Assembly (NCBI GenBank): GCA_034522155.1
Contig: JAXHLP010000006.1
Span: 62,001-126,000, forward strand
Reading direction: 5' to 3'
Length of the DNA: 64,000 nucleotides
From: Salinilacustrithrix sp034522155
GTDB lineage: Bacteria > Actinomycetota > Acidimicrobiia > Acidimicrobiales > Salinilacustritrichaceae
The notes below the pieces were generated by a model. It was not told the origin of the DNA and searched no databases. It worked only from the letters and a program-made list of their open reading frames with translations. Below are positions 47,897 through 55,383 of the stretch, piece after piece; the stretch's first letter is position 1, and the number at the start of each line of letters is the position of its first letter. Position numbers and translations under genes: made by a program.

Positions 47897-49261
47897 GTGG
47901 CGACCGCGAAGAAGCACGAACCGGTCCGCTTCGTCCCCCACGTCCTGGAGTTCCCGGACCGGGCGCCCAAGGAGCGCTACTTCGATCCGGACTTCTACCG
48001 ACTCGAGGCCGAGCAGCTCTGGTCGCGCACGTGGCAGATGGCCTGCCGGTTGGAGGAGATCCCCGAGCCCGACGACTTCACCACCTACGAGATCCTCGAC
48101 CAGTCGGTGATCCTGGTCCGCGCCGACGACGGTGGCGTCCGGGCGTTCCACAACTCGTGCCGGCACCGCGGCGTGCAGGTGGCCGAAGGCCGCGGCAACT
48201 GCGCGAGCGGGTTCGTGTGTCCCTTCCACGGCTGGTGCTACGGCTCCGACGGCACCAACACCTACATCCCGGTCGAGAAGAGCTTCGCCGAGCACAACCT
48301 GGAGCCCGGCGCGGTCGACCTCACGCCGGTGCGGTGCGACACGTGGGGTGGCTGCGCGTGGATCAACCTCGACGACAGCGCGCCGCCGCTGCGCGAGTGC
48401 ATCGAGCCCTTCGCCACCGTCCACGACGCGTGGAAGCTCGAGTCGATGCGGGCCGAGTGGTGGCGAGCGTTCCGGCTCCCCGTGAACTGGAAGATCGCCG
48501 AGGCCGCCTTCCTCGAGCAGTACCACGTCATCGAGTCACACCCCCAGCTGGTCGACGCTGATCGTTTCCCGCCCAAGGACCCGACCACGTTCGACCCCCG
48601 CAGGTGGCTCGAGGCCGAGCTCCGCTACCTGCGCACGATGTGCGAGGGCATGGCGGGCATGGTCCACGACTCCGACGTCCGGGTCGCCGAAGGGATGCAG
48701 GACATCGAGCTGCCCGCGGATCCTGCGCTCGCGATGTCGACGTGGCACCGCGCCTTCAACGACGCGGTCACGCGGTGGCATCGCGGCGCGGGCCACGACA
48801 TGCCCGACATCAACGAGCTCGAGGACGCCGGGTTCAACGAGTCGATGGGCTACTGCTTCCCCCACTTCTTCGTGCTGCCCATGTATTCCAGCGCGTCGTC
48901 GTACCGGTTCCGCCCGCTCGGACCGGAGGAGACGTTGATGGAGATCTGGTCGCTCACTCGCTACCCCGAGGGTGATGACGGACCCCGGCCCGAGCCGCCC
49001 GAGATCTGGGAGCACGATGATCCGCGCGTGCCGCCGATCCCGACCCAGGACTTCTCCAACCTCCCCAAGCAGCAGCGGGGCCTCCACAACACGGGGTTCG
49101 AGTACCTGCGTCTGTCCGCCGGCATCGAGGGGGGCGTCGCCAACTTCGAGCGGACCGTCGACGGCTTCCTCGCCGGCCTGCCCCACGAGCAGTTGCTCCC
49201 CGCGCTGCGAACGATCAACGTGAACCCCCTCGAACAACCCGTCGCCGACATCGAGTTCTGA
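47897..49261 (+). CDS. Rieske non-heme iron oxygenase, catalytic (alpha) subunit
   Basis: A 454-aa aromatic-ring-hydroxylating-type oxygenase subunit. The Rieske 2Fe-2S ligands are Cys88-His90 and Cys108-His111 (CRHRG and CPFHGWCY). The mononuclear iron site is in AFLEQYHVIESH (His210, His215) with the electron-transfer acid nearby. It needs a reductase and often a ferredoxin; neither is in this window. The GTG at 47897 has AAAGGAG upstream. It is coupled to an NTF2-like small protein 5 bp downstream, which may be a beta-type partner or an independent enzyme. Confidence 0.92.
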   Translation: MATAKKHEPVRFVPHVLEFPDRAPKERYFDPDFYRLEAEQLWSRTWQMACRLEEIPEPDDFTTYEILDQSVILVRADDGGVRAFHNSCRHRGVQVAEGRGNCASGFVCPFHGWCYGSDGTNTYIPVEKSFAEHNLEPGAVDLTPVRCDTWGGCAWINLDDSAPPLRECIEPFATVHDAWKLESMRAEWWRAFRLPVNWKIAEAAFLEQYHVIESHPQLVDADRFPPKDPTTFDPRRWLEAELRYLRTMCEGMAGMVHDSDVRVAEGMQDIELPADPALAMSTWHRAFNDAVTRWHRGAGHDMPDINELEDAGFNESMGYCFPHFFVLPMYSSASSYRFRPLGPEETLMEIWSLTRYPEGDDGPRPEPPEIWEHDDPRVPPIPTQDFSNLPKQQRGLHNTGFEYLRLSAGIEGGVANFERTVDGFLAGLPHEQLLPALRTINVNPLEQPVADIEF

Positions 49262-49266
49262 GCACC

Positions 49267-49671
49267 ATGAGCACGACCACTTCCTTCGCCGACGTCGCCG
49301 AAGGCGTCCGCGCCGCCATCGCCGCCTACACCCAGGCCCTCGACGATGGAAGCACCGACGACGTCGTCGCCACGTTCTGCGCCGACGGCGCTGTCGACAT
49401 CCCCGGTCTCGGTCGGCACGAGGGCCACGACGCGCTCCGGGCGGCGTTCACGAAGGTCGAGCCGCAATGGCAGCAACGCCACCTCGTCCTGAACACCAAC
49501 GTCACGAGCTGGAGCGAACGCGAGGCCACCGCGATCAGCGACGTCGTCTTCATCCTCTTGGGCGACGATGGCTGGGACATCGAGCTGGTGGGCCGCTACC
49601 ACGACACCCTCCACCACGACGACGGCACCTGGCGGTTCCATCATCGCCGGGCCGAGTTCATCAACGGCTGA
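49267..49671 (+). CDS. NTF2/SnoaL-like small protein
   Basis: A 134-aa protein with the NTF2-like cone fold: VRAAIAAYTQALDDGSTDDVVATFCADGAVDIPGLG at the start and WDIELVGRYHDTLHHDDGTWRFHHR near the end. Known relatives include SnoaL cyclases, ketosteroid isomerase, and the beta subunits of some Rieske oxygenases, which are longer. It directly follows the Rieske alpha gene by 5 bp, so it may be an associated subunit or act on its product. Not distinguishable from sequence alone. Confidence 0.85.
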   Translation: MSTTTSFADVAEGVRAAIAAYTQALDDGSTDDVVATFCADGAVDIPGLGRHEGHDALRAAFTKVEPQWQQRHLVLNTNVTSWSEREATAISDVVFILLGDDGWDIELVGRYHDTLHHDDGTWRFHHRRAEFING

Positions 49672-49708
49672 GTCGCTTGTCGCTCCTCTGCGGGAGCTCC
49701 TGCGCTCT

Positions 49709-49737
49709 CGAGTTGTTCGGCTCCGCCTCACAACTCG
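49709..49737. repeat. Intergenic stem-loop, copy 2 of a two-copy element
   Basis: CGAGTTGT and ACAACTCG form an 8-bp stem with a 13-nt loop. GAGTTGTTCG-N7-CTCACAAC is shared with the copy at 10343-10365 (opposite orientation). It lies in the 115-bp gap after the NTF2-like gene and is probably a transcription terminator. Confidence 0.55.
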
Positions 49738-49786
49738 CGTGGTGCCAGCCCCCATTCCCCGTACTGCTGCGTATCTCGAGGTGCCT

Positions 49787-51409
49787 ATGACGACGTTCGA
49801 AGGTCCACCCGTGGACGAGGTGCCGGGCGTCGGTGCCCGCACACTCGGCGGGTTCCTCACCGAGGTCGTCGAACGCTTCGGCCCGAACGAAGCCGTCGTA
49901 CTCGACGACCCCCTGCTCGATGGCGAGACGGTCCGCTGGAGCTACGAACGCCTCGGCGCGGAGACGCGGCGTGTCGCCCGGGCGCTCTTCGCCGCCGGGG
50001 TCGAACCGGGCGAGGCCGTCGGCATCGTCATGGGAAACCGGCCCGAAGCGCTGGCGGGGATCTTCGGAGCGGCGATGATCGATGCGGTGGCCGTGCCCAT
50101 GTCGACGTTCTCGCCCCAGCCCGAGTTGGCCCACCTCGTCGACACGTGCCGGGCCGGCGTGGTGCTCACCCAGGCGCGTCTCCTCGACCGCCGGTTCGGC
50201 GACGACCTCGCTGCCGTCGCCACCGACCGTGACCATCTCCGGCGCGTGGTCGTCCTCGGCGAGCCGTCGTGGAACGAGTTCCTCGGCGCCGGCGACGAGG
50301 TGCCCGCCGGCCAGCTCGATGACCGGGCCGCCGCGGTCACCCCTGACGATCCCGCGCTCGTGATCTTCTCGTCGGGGACCACCAGTGCGCCCAAGGGGAT
50401 GCTCCACGCCAATCGGTCGCCCGCGTTGCAGTGCTGGCTCCAGGCCCAGGTGTTCGCCCGCGGCGAGGCGACCCGCATGTTCAGCGCGCTGCCCGTCTTC
50501 TGGACCGCCGGGTTCAACACCGCCGTGGGCGCCACGTTGGCCGCCGGCGGGTGCTGGGTGGCCCAGGAGACCTTCGACCCAGCGACGGCCCTGCCCCTCC
50601 TCGCCCGGGAGCGGGTGACCGAGCCCTACACGCTGCCCCACCAGACCGCCGCGCTGGCCGAGCACCCCGACTGGGAGTCAACCGACCTCTCGTCGCTGCG
50701 CTGCGTCTACGGCAAGGGGGCCTACGCCCGGCACCCGAGCGTCGACGGCGACAAGGGCTGGATCATGCCCGTGGGCTGGGGGATGTCGGAGACGTGCGCG
50801 TTCATCTCTGCCCACCCGTCCGACACCCCGCGCGAGCGGGCCAAGGTCGGGCACGGCGCGCTCCTCCCGGGCGCGAAGCTCAGAGTGATGGACCCCGAGA
50901 CCGGCGCGCTTCTCGGCCCCGATGAAGAGGGAGAGCTGTGCGTCGGAGGTGCGACGCTCATGCTCGGCTACCTCGGCACGCCCGCGGCGGAGACCTTCGA
51001 CGGCGACGGGTTCTTCCACACCGGCGACGCCGGCCACGTATCCGCCGACGGCAACGTGCACTACTCGGGCCGGCGCACTGAGATGATCAAGACCGGCGGC
51101 GCCAACGTCTCACCGGCCGAGGTCGAGGTCGCGCTCCGAGCGTGTCCACCCGTCAAGTTGTCCCGGGTCCTCGGCGTGCCCGACGCCCGCCTCGACGAGG
51201 CCGTGGTCGCCTGCATCGTGCTGCGTGACGACGAGGATGCCACCGTCGAGCAGGTCCGGTCGTTCCTCGAGGAGCGGCTCGCCGCCTACAAGGTGCCCAG
51301 GCACGTGCTGTTCTTCACCGACGACGAGATGCCGATGACCGGCACCGACGCCAAGGTCCGCGACGATGCCCTGCTGGAACTGGTGCTCGCCCGCCTCGAC
51401 GCGCGCTGA
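49787..51409 (+). CDS. Acyl-CoA synthetase (AMP-forming)
   Basis: A 540-aa ANL-superfamily enzyme with VIFSSGTTSAPKGM as the P-loop, GWGMSETCAF (A5), FFHTGDAGHVSADGN (A7), GRRTEMIKTGGANVSPAEVE (A8), and TGTDAKVRDDALL in the place of the C-terminal lysine motif. It should activate a carboxylate; the specificity is unknown. It starts 115 bp after the NTF2-like gene, beyond a stem-loop, so it may have its own promoter. The ATG at 49787 leads into MTTFEGPPVDEVPG. Confidence 0.9.
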   Translation: MTTFEGPPVDEVPGVGARTLGGFLTEVVERFGPNEAVVLDDPLLDGETVRWSYERLGAETRRVARALFAAGVEPGEAVGIVMGNRPEALAGIFGAAMIDAVAVPMSTFSPQPELAHLVDTCRAGVVLTQARLLDRRFGDDLAAVATDRDHLRRVVVLGEPSWNEFLGAGDEVPAGQLDDRAAAVTPDDPALVIFSSGTTSAPKGMLHANRSPALQCWLQAQVFARGEATRMFSALPVFWTAGFNTAVGATLAAGGCWVAQETFDPATALPLLARERVTEPYTLPHQTAALAEHPDWESTDLSSLRCVYGKGAYARHPSVDGDKGWIMPVGWGMSETCAFISAHPSDTPRERAKVGHGALLPGAKLRVMDPETGALLGPDEEGELCVGGATLMLGYLGTPAAETFDGDGFFHTGDAGHVSADGNVHYSGRRTEMIKTGGANVSPAEVEVALRACPPVKLSRVLGVPDARLDEAVVACIVLRDDEDATVEQVRSFLEERLAAYKVPRHVLFFTDDEMPMTGTDAKVRDDALLELVLARLDAR

Positions 51410-51672
51410 GACCTCCGAAACGGTCAGGAGGCGGATGCCCGGTACTTCTCGACCGCCCGATTCGGGATGGGCGCGATGCCGTCGTGCACGCTGGGCAACG
51501 GCACGTCGGTTCGGAAGCTCTGGGCTCACCAAGCTTCGCCAGTAGAAGCTGACAGCCCCGGACCAACGGTCGTACCGAGTGGGTGTCGCATCCTTCGCAC
51601 GCGAACGTTGGGACTCCCGGAGTGGCGGAGCCATCGACAGGCAGATTCGTGCCTCGGGGTCCTGGCCGTCGG
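51410..51672. other. 263-bp convergent intergenic region with possible gene remnant
   Basis: Between the ends of the synthetase (plus) and the AcuI-like reductase (minus). On the minus strand, about 33 codons ending at a stop near 51425 read FRTDVPLPSVHDGIAPIPNR and then AVEKYRASAS, which looks like natural protein sequence, but upstream it meets a stop at once. It may be the 3' end of a broken gene. CCGTCGTGC and GCACGTCGG nearby form a one-mismatch hairpin. Confidence 0.35.
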
Positions 51673-52665
51673 TCAGGCGTCGATGGTGAGCACGACGCGG
51701 CCGCGGAGCTTGCCGGCGAGGATGTCCTCGGCCAGGGCGGGCGCGTCCTTGACGGAGCGGGTCTGGCTCATCGAGTCGAGGGTGGCGGGGTCGAGGTCAC
51801 GGGCCAGGCGCTCCCACGCCTCGAGCCGCTTCTCGCGTGGGGCCATCACGCTGTCGACGCCCGCCAGGGTGACGCCCCGCAGGATGAACGGGGCCACCGA
51901 CGCCGGCAGGTCCATCCCGCCCGCGAGACCACAGGCGGTGACCGTGCCCCCGTAGCGCGTCTGGGCGAGCACGTTGGCGAGCGTGGTGCTGCCGACGGTG
52001 TCGACCGCGCCGCCCCAGCGCTCCTTGCCCATGGGCTTGCCCGGCTCGGAGAGCTCGTTGCGGTCGATGATGTCGCTGGCGCCGAGCCCCTTCAGGTAGT
52101 CGGCCTCGTCGGCCTTGCCGGTGGAGGCGAGGACTTCGTGGCCGGCGGTCGCCAGCAGCGACACCGCCGCGCTGCCCACGCCGCCGGTGGCGCCGGTGAC
52201 CAGGATCGGGCCGTCGTCGGTGGCCAGGCCCTGCCGTTCGAGCTCGAGCACACACAGCGCAGCCGTGTAGCCGGCGGTGCCGATGGCCATCGACTGCGCC
52301 GGTGAGAACGCGTCAGGCAGCGGCACGAGCCATTCCCCCGGCACCCGCGCCTTCTGGCCGTAGCCGCCGAGATGGGTCTCGCCCACGCCCCACCCGTTGA
52401 GGACGACCTGGTCGCCCTCGGCGATACCGTCGTGGCTCGACGAGGTGACCGTGCCCACGAAGTCGATCCCGGGGATCATCGGCCAGGTCCGCACGACCGG
52501 GGAGGTGCCGGTCAGGGCCAGCCCGTCCTTGTAGTTCATCGTGGAGTGCGACACGTCGACGGTGACGTCGCCGTCCATGAGGTCGGCCTCGTCGAACTCG
52601 GTCCATTCGAGGTGCTGGTTCTCGTCCTCGTCTCTGGTGAGGACGTAGGCCTCGAAGGTGGTCAT
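51673..52665 (-). CDS. acuI: AcuI/YhdH-type NADPH-dependent acryloyl-CoA reductase
   Basis: A 330-aa MDR enzyme with the AcuI/YhdH signatures STMNYKDGLALTG and IPGIDFVGTV, cofactor motif TGATGGVGSAAV, and LGGYGQKARV. The characterised relatives reduce acryloyl-CoA to propionyl-CoA with NADPH. ATG 52665 is preceded by an AGGGA ribosome site; GTG 52695 is a possible but weaker start. The operator at 52757-52772 lies about 90 bp upstream, placing it in the same putative regulon. It may handle a small unsaturated acyl-CoA released from the main pathway. Confidence 0.88.
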   Translation of the reverse strand: MTTFEAYVLTRDEDENQHLEWTEFDEADLMDGDVTVDVSHSTMNYKDGLALTGTSPVVRTWPMIPGIDFVGTVTSSSHDGIAEGDQVVLNGWGVGETHLGGYGQKARVPGEWLVPLPDAFSPAQSMAIGTAGYTAALCVLELERQGLATDDGPILVTGATGGVGSAAVSLLATAGHEVLASTGKADEADYLKGLGASDIIDRNELSEPGKPMGKERWGGAVDTVGSTTLANVLAQTRYGGTVTACGLAGGMDLPASVAPFILRGVTLAGVDSVMAPREKRLEAWERLARDLDPATLDSMSQTRSVKDAPALAEDILAGKLRGRVVLTIDA

Positions 52666-52756
52666 GGTCGGTGCTCCCTGGTCGGTCGTCGACACGGCGC
52701 GAGTCCGCTCGATTCCGGCGTCGCCCGCCGCGGTGGTACGCCACCTCTTCTAGCAT

Positions 52757-52772
52757 TGGACCGAGCGGTACA
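52757..52772. promoter_or_regulatory. TetR-type operator, ACCGAYCGGT family, site 6
   Basis: TGGACCGAGCGGTACA is identical to site 4 except for one base in the centre (T to G). It lies between the AcuI-like gene start and the end of the deacylase gene, so it most likely controls the AcuI-like gene. Confidence 0.68.
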
Positions 52773-52795
52773 GAAAGCTCGGGCCTGGCCGCTGC

Positions 52796-54529
52796 TCAGC
52801 GGGCGCCGCGGAGGAGCAGGCCTGGGCGCTCGCCGGTGTCGGCCCCGTCGGCGAAGGTGGTGACGCCCGACTTGATCGTGGCCACGTAGCCGTCGGCCGA
52901 CTGCACCAGTCGGCTGCCCCCGGCGGGGAGGTCGCGCACCACCCGCGGCACGCCGAGCTGGAGGCCGTCGTAGTCGAGGACGTTGACGTCGCCGACCATG
53001 CCTGGCTCGAGCGTGCCCCGGTCACCCAACCCGTAGAGGCGGGCCGTGTCCCTGGTCTGCTTCTTGACCACCCACTCCAACGGAAGCCGCTCGCCCCGGC
53101 TGCGGTCGCGGGTCCAGTGGGTGAGCATGAACGTCGGCTGGGACGCATCGCAGATCACGCCGCAGTGCGCGCCACCGTCGGAGAGCCCGCTGGCGGCACG
53201 CGGGTGGAGCAGCATCTCGCGCACGTGGTCGAGCGAGCCGTCGGAGTAGTTCAGGATCGGGACGTAGACGAGCCCGTCGCCGTCGCTGTCGAGCATGGCG
53301 TCGTAGGCCACCTCGAGGGGCGTGTGGCCCGACCGGCTGGCGATGGCCGCGAGCGAGCGGTCGGGACCGGGCTCGTACTCGGGCGGGTCGCCCAGCACGT
53401 AGGTGTGCTCGGCGGCGTCGGCCAGGCGAGCCGCGGTTTCGGCGTCGGGCTCCCACTCGAGAATCGAGCGCCGGACCTCCGGGGAACGCAACGCGTCGAC
53501 GAGGTCGTCGCCGCGCAGGCCCTTGGCCTTGAGCTCGGCGAAGGTGGGGATGACGTCGAGGAACGAGTACGTGGTGTGCAGCCCCGAGAGCAGTCCGGTG
53601 GCTCGCCCGGCCACCTGCGGCCAGACCTGCGCGCCGCGCTCGGCGGCGTCGAGCGACGCCTCCATCAGCTCGCGCCACAGCTCGGGAGCCGCGTCGACCT
53701 GGAGCAGGGCGAAGGTCACCGGCCGGTCGATCTTGGCCGACAGCCGGCACATCCAGTCGACCTCCTTCGACGGGTTGACGATGTCCTCGCCGGCCGATCC
53801 CGCCGGTGCGAGCTCGAAGATGCCGGTACCGATCTCGGCCATGGCGGAGCCGATGCCGAACAGCTCGTCCTCGGCCGCGAAGGTTCCGGGAACGGGCTCG
53901 CCGTCGATGGCCGTGTGGGCGATGGTGCGTGACGTCGAGAACCCGAGCGCGCCAGCGGTGAGGGCATCGCGCACGATCGTCCGCATCGCCTCGATGTCCT
54001 CCGGGGTGGCCGGCTCGTTCTGGGCACCGCGTTCGCCCATCACGTAGGCACGGACGGCACCGTGGGCGATCTGGGTGCCGACGTCCATCGTCCAGTGGCG
54101 ACCCTCGAGCGCGTCGAGGTACTCGGGAAAGGTCTCCCACGCCCAGTCGATGCCCTCGGACAGCGCGCTGCCGGGGATGTCCTCCACACCCTCCATGAGC
54201 CCGATGAGCCAGTCTCGACGGTCGGGATGAGCGGGGGCGAAGCCCACGCCGCAGTTGCCGGTGACGATGGTGGTGACCCCGTGCCAGGCCGTGGGCGCGA
54301 GTACGTCGTCCCACGTGACCTGGCCGTCGTAGTGGGTGTGGATGTCGACCCAGCCGGGCGTGACGAGGAGGTCGGTCGCGTCGATCTCCCGGGTCCCGGC
54401 GGGCAGTTCGGTGTCGAGATCAGGCCCGACGGCGACCACGGTCCCGTCGACGATGGCGACGTCGCCCCGGAAGGCCGGCTGGCCGGTGCCGTCGACGATC
54501 GTCCCGTTGCGGATGATCACGTTGTCCAT
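52796..54529 (-). CDS. N-acyl-D-amino-acid deacylase-like amidohydrolase
   Basis: A 577-aa amidohydrolase-superfamily protein of the D-aminoacylase group. The metal ligands are kept: VDIHTHYDGQ (HxH), the GNCGVGFAP cysteine region, AHTAIDG histidine region, and GLSDGGAHCG with the catalytic Asp. The length fits the large form of this group in actinobacteria. It may hydrolyse an amide or cyclic imide; whether it acts on N-acyl-D-amino acids is not certain. The ATG at 54529 follows CGGGGGA. An inverted repeat at 54544-54558 lies just upstream. Confidence 0.9.
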   Translation of the reverse strand: MDNVIIRNGTIVDGTGQPAFRGDVAIVDGTVVAVGPDLDTELPAGTREIDATDLLVTPGWVDIHTHYDGQVTWDDVLAPTAWHGVTTIVTGNCGVGFAPAHPDRRDWLIGLMEGVEDIPGSALSEGIDWAWETFPEYLDALEGRHWTMDVGTQIAHGAVRAYVMGERGAQNEPATPEDIEAMRTIVRDALTAGALGFSTSRTIAHTAIDGEPVPGTFAAEDELFGIGSAMAEIGTGIFELAPAGSAGEDIVNPSKEVDWMCRLSAKIDRPVTFALLQVDAAPELWRELMEASLDAAERGAQVWPQVAGRATGLLSGLHTTYSFLDVIPTFAELKAKGLRGDDLVDALRSPEVRRSILEWEPDAETAARLADAAEHTYVLGDPPEYEPGPDRSLAAIASRSGHTPLEVAYDAMLDSDGDGLVYVPILNYSDGSLDHVREMLLHPRAASGLSDGGAHCGVICDASQPTFMLTHWTRDRSRGERLPLEWVVKKQTRDTARLYGLGDRGTLEPGMVGDVNVLDYDGLQLGVPRVVRDLPAGGSRLVQSADGYVATIKSGVTTFADGADTGERPGLLLRGAR

Positions 54530-54543
54530 GTCGTCCCCCGTAT

Positions 54544-54558
54544 CTGATGGTCCGTCAG
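54544..54558. promoter_or_regulatory. Imperfect inverted repeat upstream of deacylase
   Basis: CTGATGGTCCGTCAG is a 15-bp inverted repeat; outer CTGA/TCAG arms pair and the inside has one mismatched pair and an unpaired centre. It sits 15 bp before the deacylase start, in the 57-bp gap after the nitroreductase gene. It does not match the ACCGAYCGGT family. Confidence 0.4.
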
Positions 54559-54586
54559 GAACCATAGGTGGTGGGTTCGCTCGGGG

Positions 54587-55348
54587 TCAGTCCTTCTGCC
54601 GCGTTCCGAGCACATCACGTCCTGCACCCTCGGTGCGCTCGCCCGCGATCTCGACCGCCGGTTGGTCGAAGTGGTCGAGATCGACGACGTCGGCCAGGGG
54701 CCGGCGGCGCACCGTCCCGTGCCTGCCCTCGGGCCAGCCGACCACGACGTGGCCGGCGAGGAGCCACTCGTCGGGGAGACCGACCGCGTCGCGGATCAGC
54801 TCCTCGCCGCCGTAGGAGGCCCAGCTCGTGACGCACGCGCCGAGGCCCTGGGCGCGTGCTGCGAGGAGGAAGTTCTGCATCGCCGGGTAGATCGACCCGC
54901 CGAGGAGCAGCTCGGACGCGGAGTCGTAGCCGTAGGTCGCGAACAGGACCGACGTGCGCTGCTCGGCCTGGTCGTGGAGCTCGTAGGTGGCCCGGTTGTT
55001 GCGGGCGCGGCGACTCTGGTCGTCGTCGGCGGGCCGGGACATGCCGTAGACGGGTTCGATGATCTCGAGCGCTCGGCCGGCGGCTTCGGCCACGACGGCA
55101 CGCTGCCCGGGAGAGCGGAGGACGATGAACCGCCACGCCTGCGCGTTGGCGCCGTTCGGCGCCCACGTCGCCGCCTCGAGGCATCGCTGGAGGACGGCGT
55201 CGTCGACGGGCTCGTCGGTGAAGCGTCGGATGGTGCGGGCGGTGGAGAGGACCTCCCACACGTCGTCGGTAGCGGGCATGCGAGCGTCGCCTACCAGAGG
55301 GCCGGCTGTGATGAGGTCGAGGCCCGAGACGTCATTGGCATCCTCCAT
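54587..55348 (-). CDS. Nitroreductase-family FMN oxidoreductase
   Basis: A nitroreductase-fold protein of up to 253 aa. The FMN-binding residues are in TARTIRRFTDEPV, and WAPNGANAQAWRFIVLRS and LLAARAQGLGACVTSW are typical. The start is open: the ATG at 55348 gives 253 aa, but MPATDDVWEVLSTART at 55279 begins the conserved domain. The family reduces nitro groups, quinones, enones or, in some members, opens iodinated or flavin substrates. It is divergent from the CoA transferase across a 13-bp palindrome and precedes the deacylase by 57 bp. Confidence 0.85.
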   Translation of the reverse strand: MEDANDVSGLDLITAGPLVGDARMPATDDVWEVLSTARTIRRFTDEPVDDAVLQRCLEAATWAPNGANAQAWRFIVLRSPGQRAVVAEAAGRALEIIEPVYGMSRPADDDQSRRARNNRATYELHDQAEQRTSVLFATYGYDSASELLLGGSIYPAMQNFLLAARAQGLGACVTSWASYGGEELIRDAVGLPDEWLLAGHVVVGWPEGRHGTVRRRPLADVVDLDHFDQPAVEIAGERTEGAGRDVLGTRQKD

Positions 55349-55353
55349 TTTGA

Positions 55354-55366
55354 AGAACCGGGTTCT
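55354..55366. promoter_or_regulatory. 13-bp palindrome between nitroreductase and CoA transferase
   Basis: AGAACC-G-GGTTCT is a perfect palindrome with one central base. It lies 5 bp before the TACCGT -10-like box (55371-55376) that precedes the CoA transferase ATG by 7 nt, and just upstream of the nitroreductase start. A dimeric repressor at this spot would control both genes. Confidence 0.6.
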
Positions 55367-55383
55367 CGTCTACCGTACTCCCG

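Noticed and set aside
51420..51545. 5S-rRNA-like look of the TTCGGGATGGG segment
   Set aside because: Only this short stretch resembles a reversed 5S rRNA; the outer helix and loop sequences are absent. Protein-like reading is at least as good.
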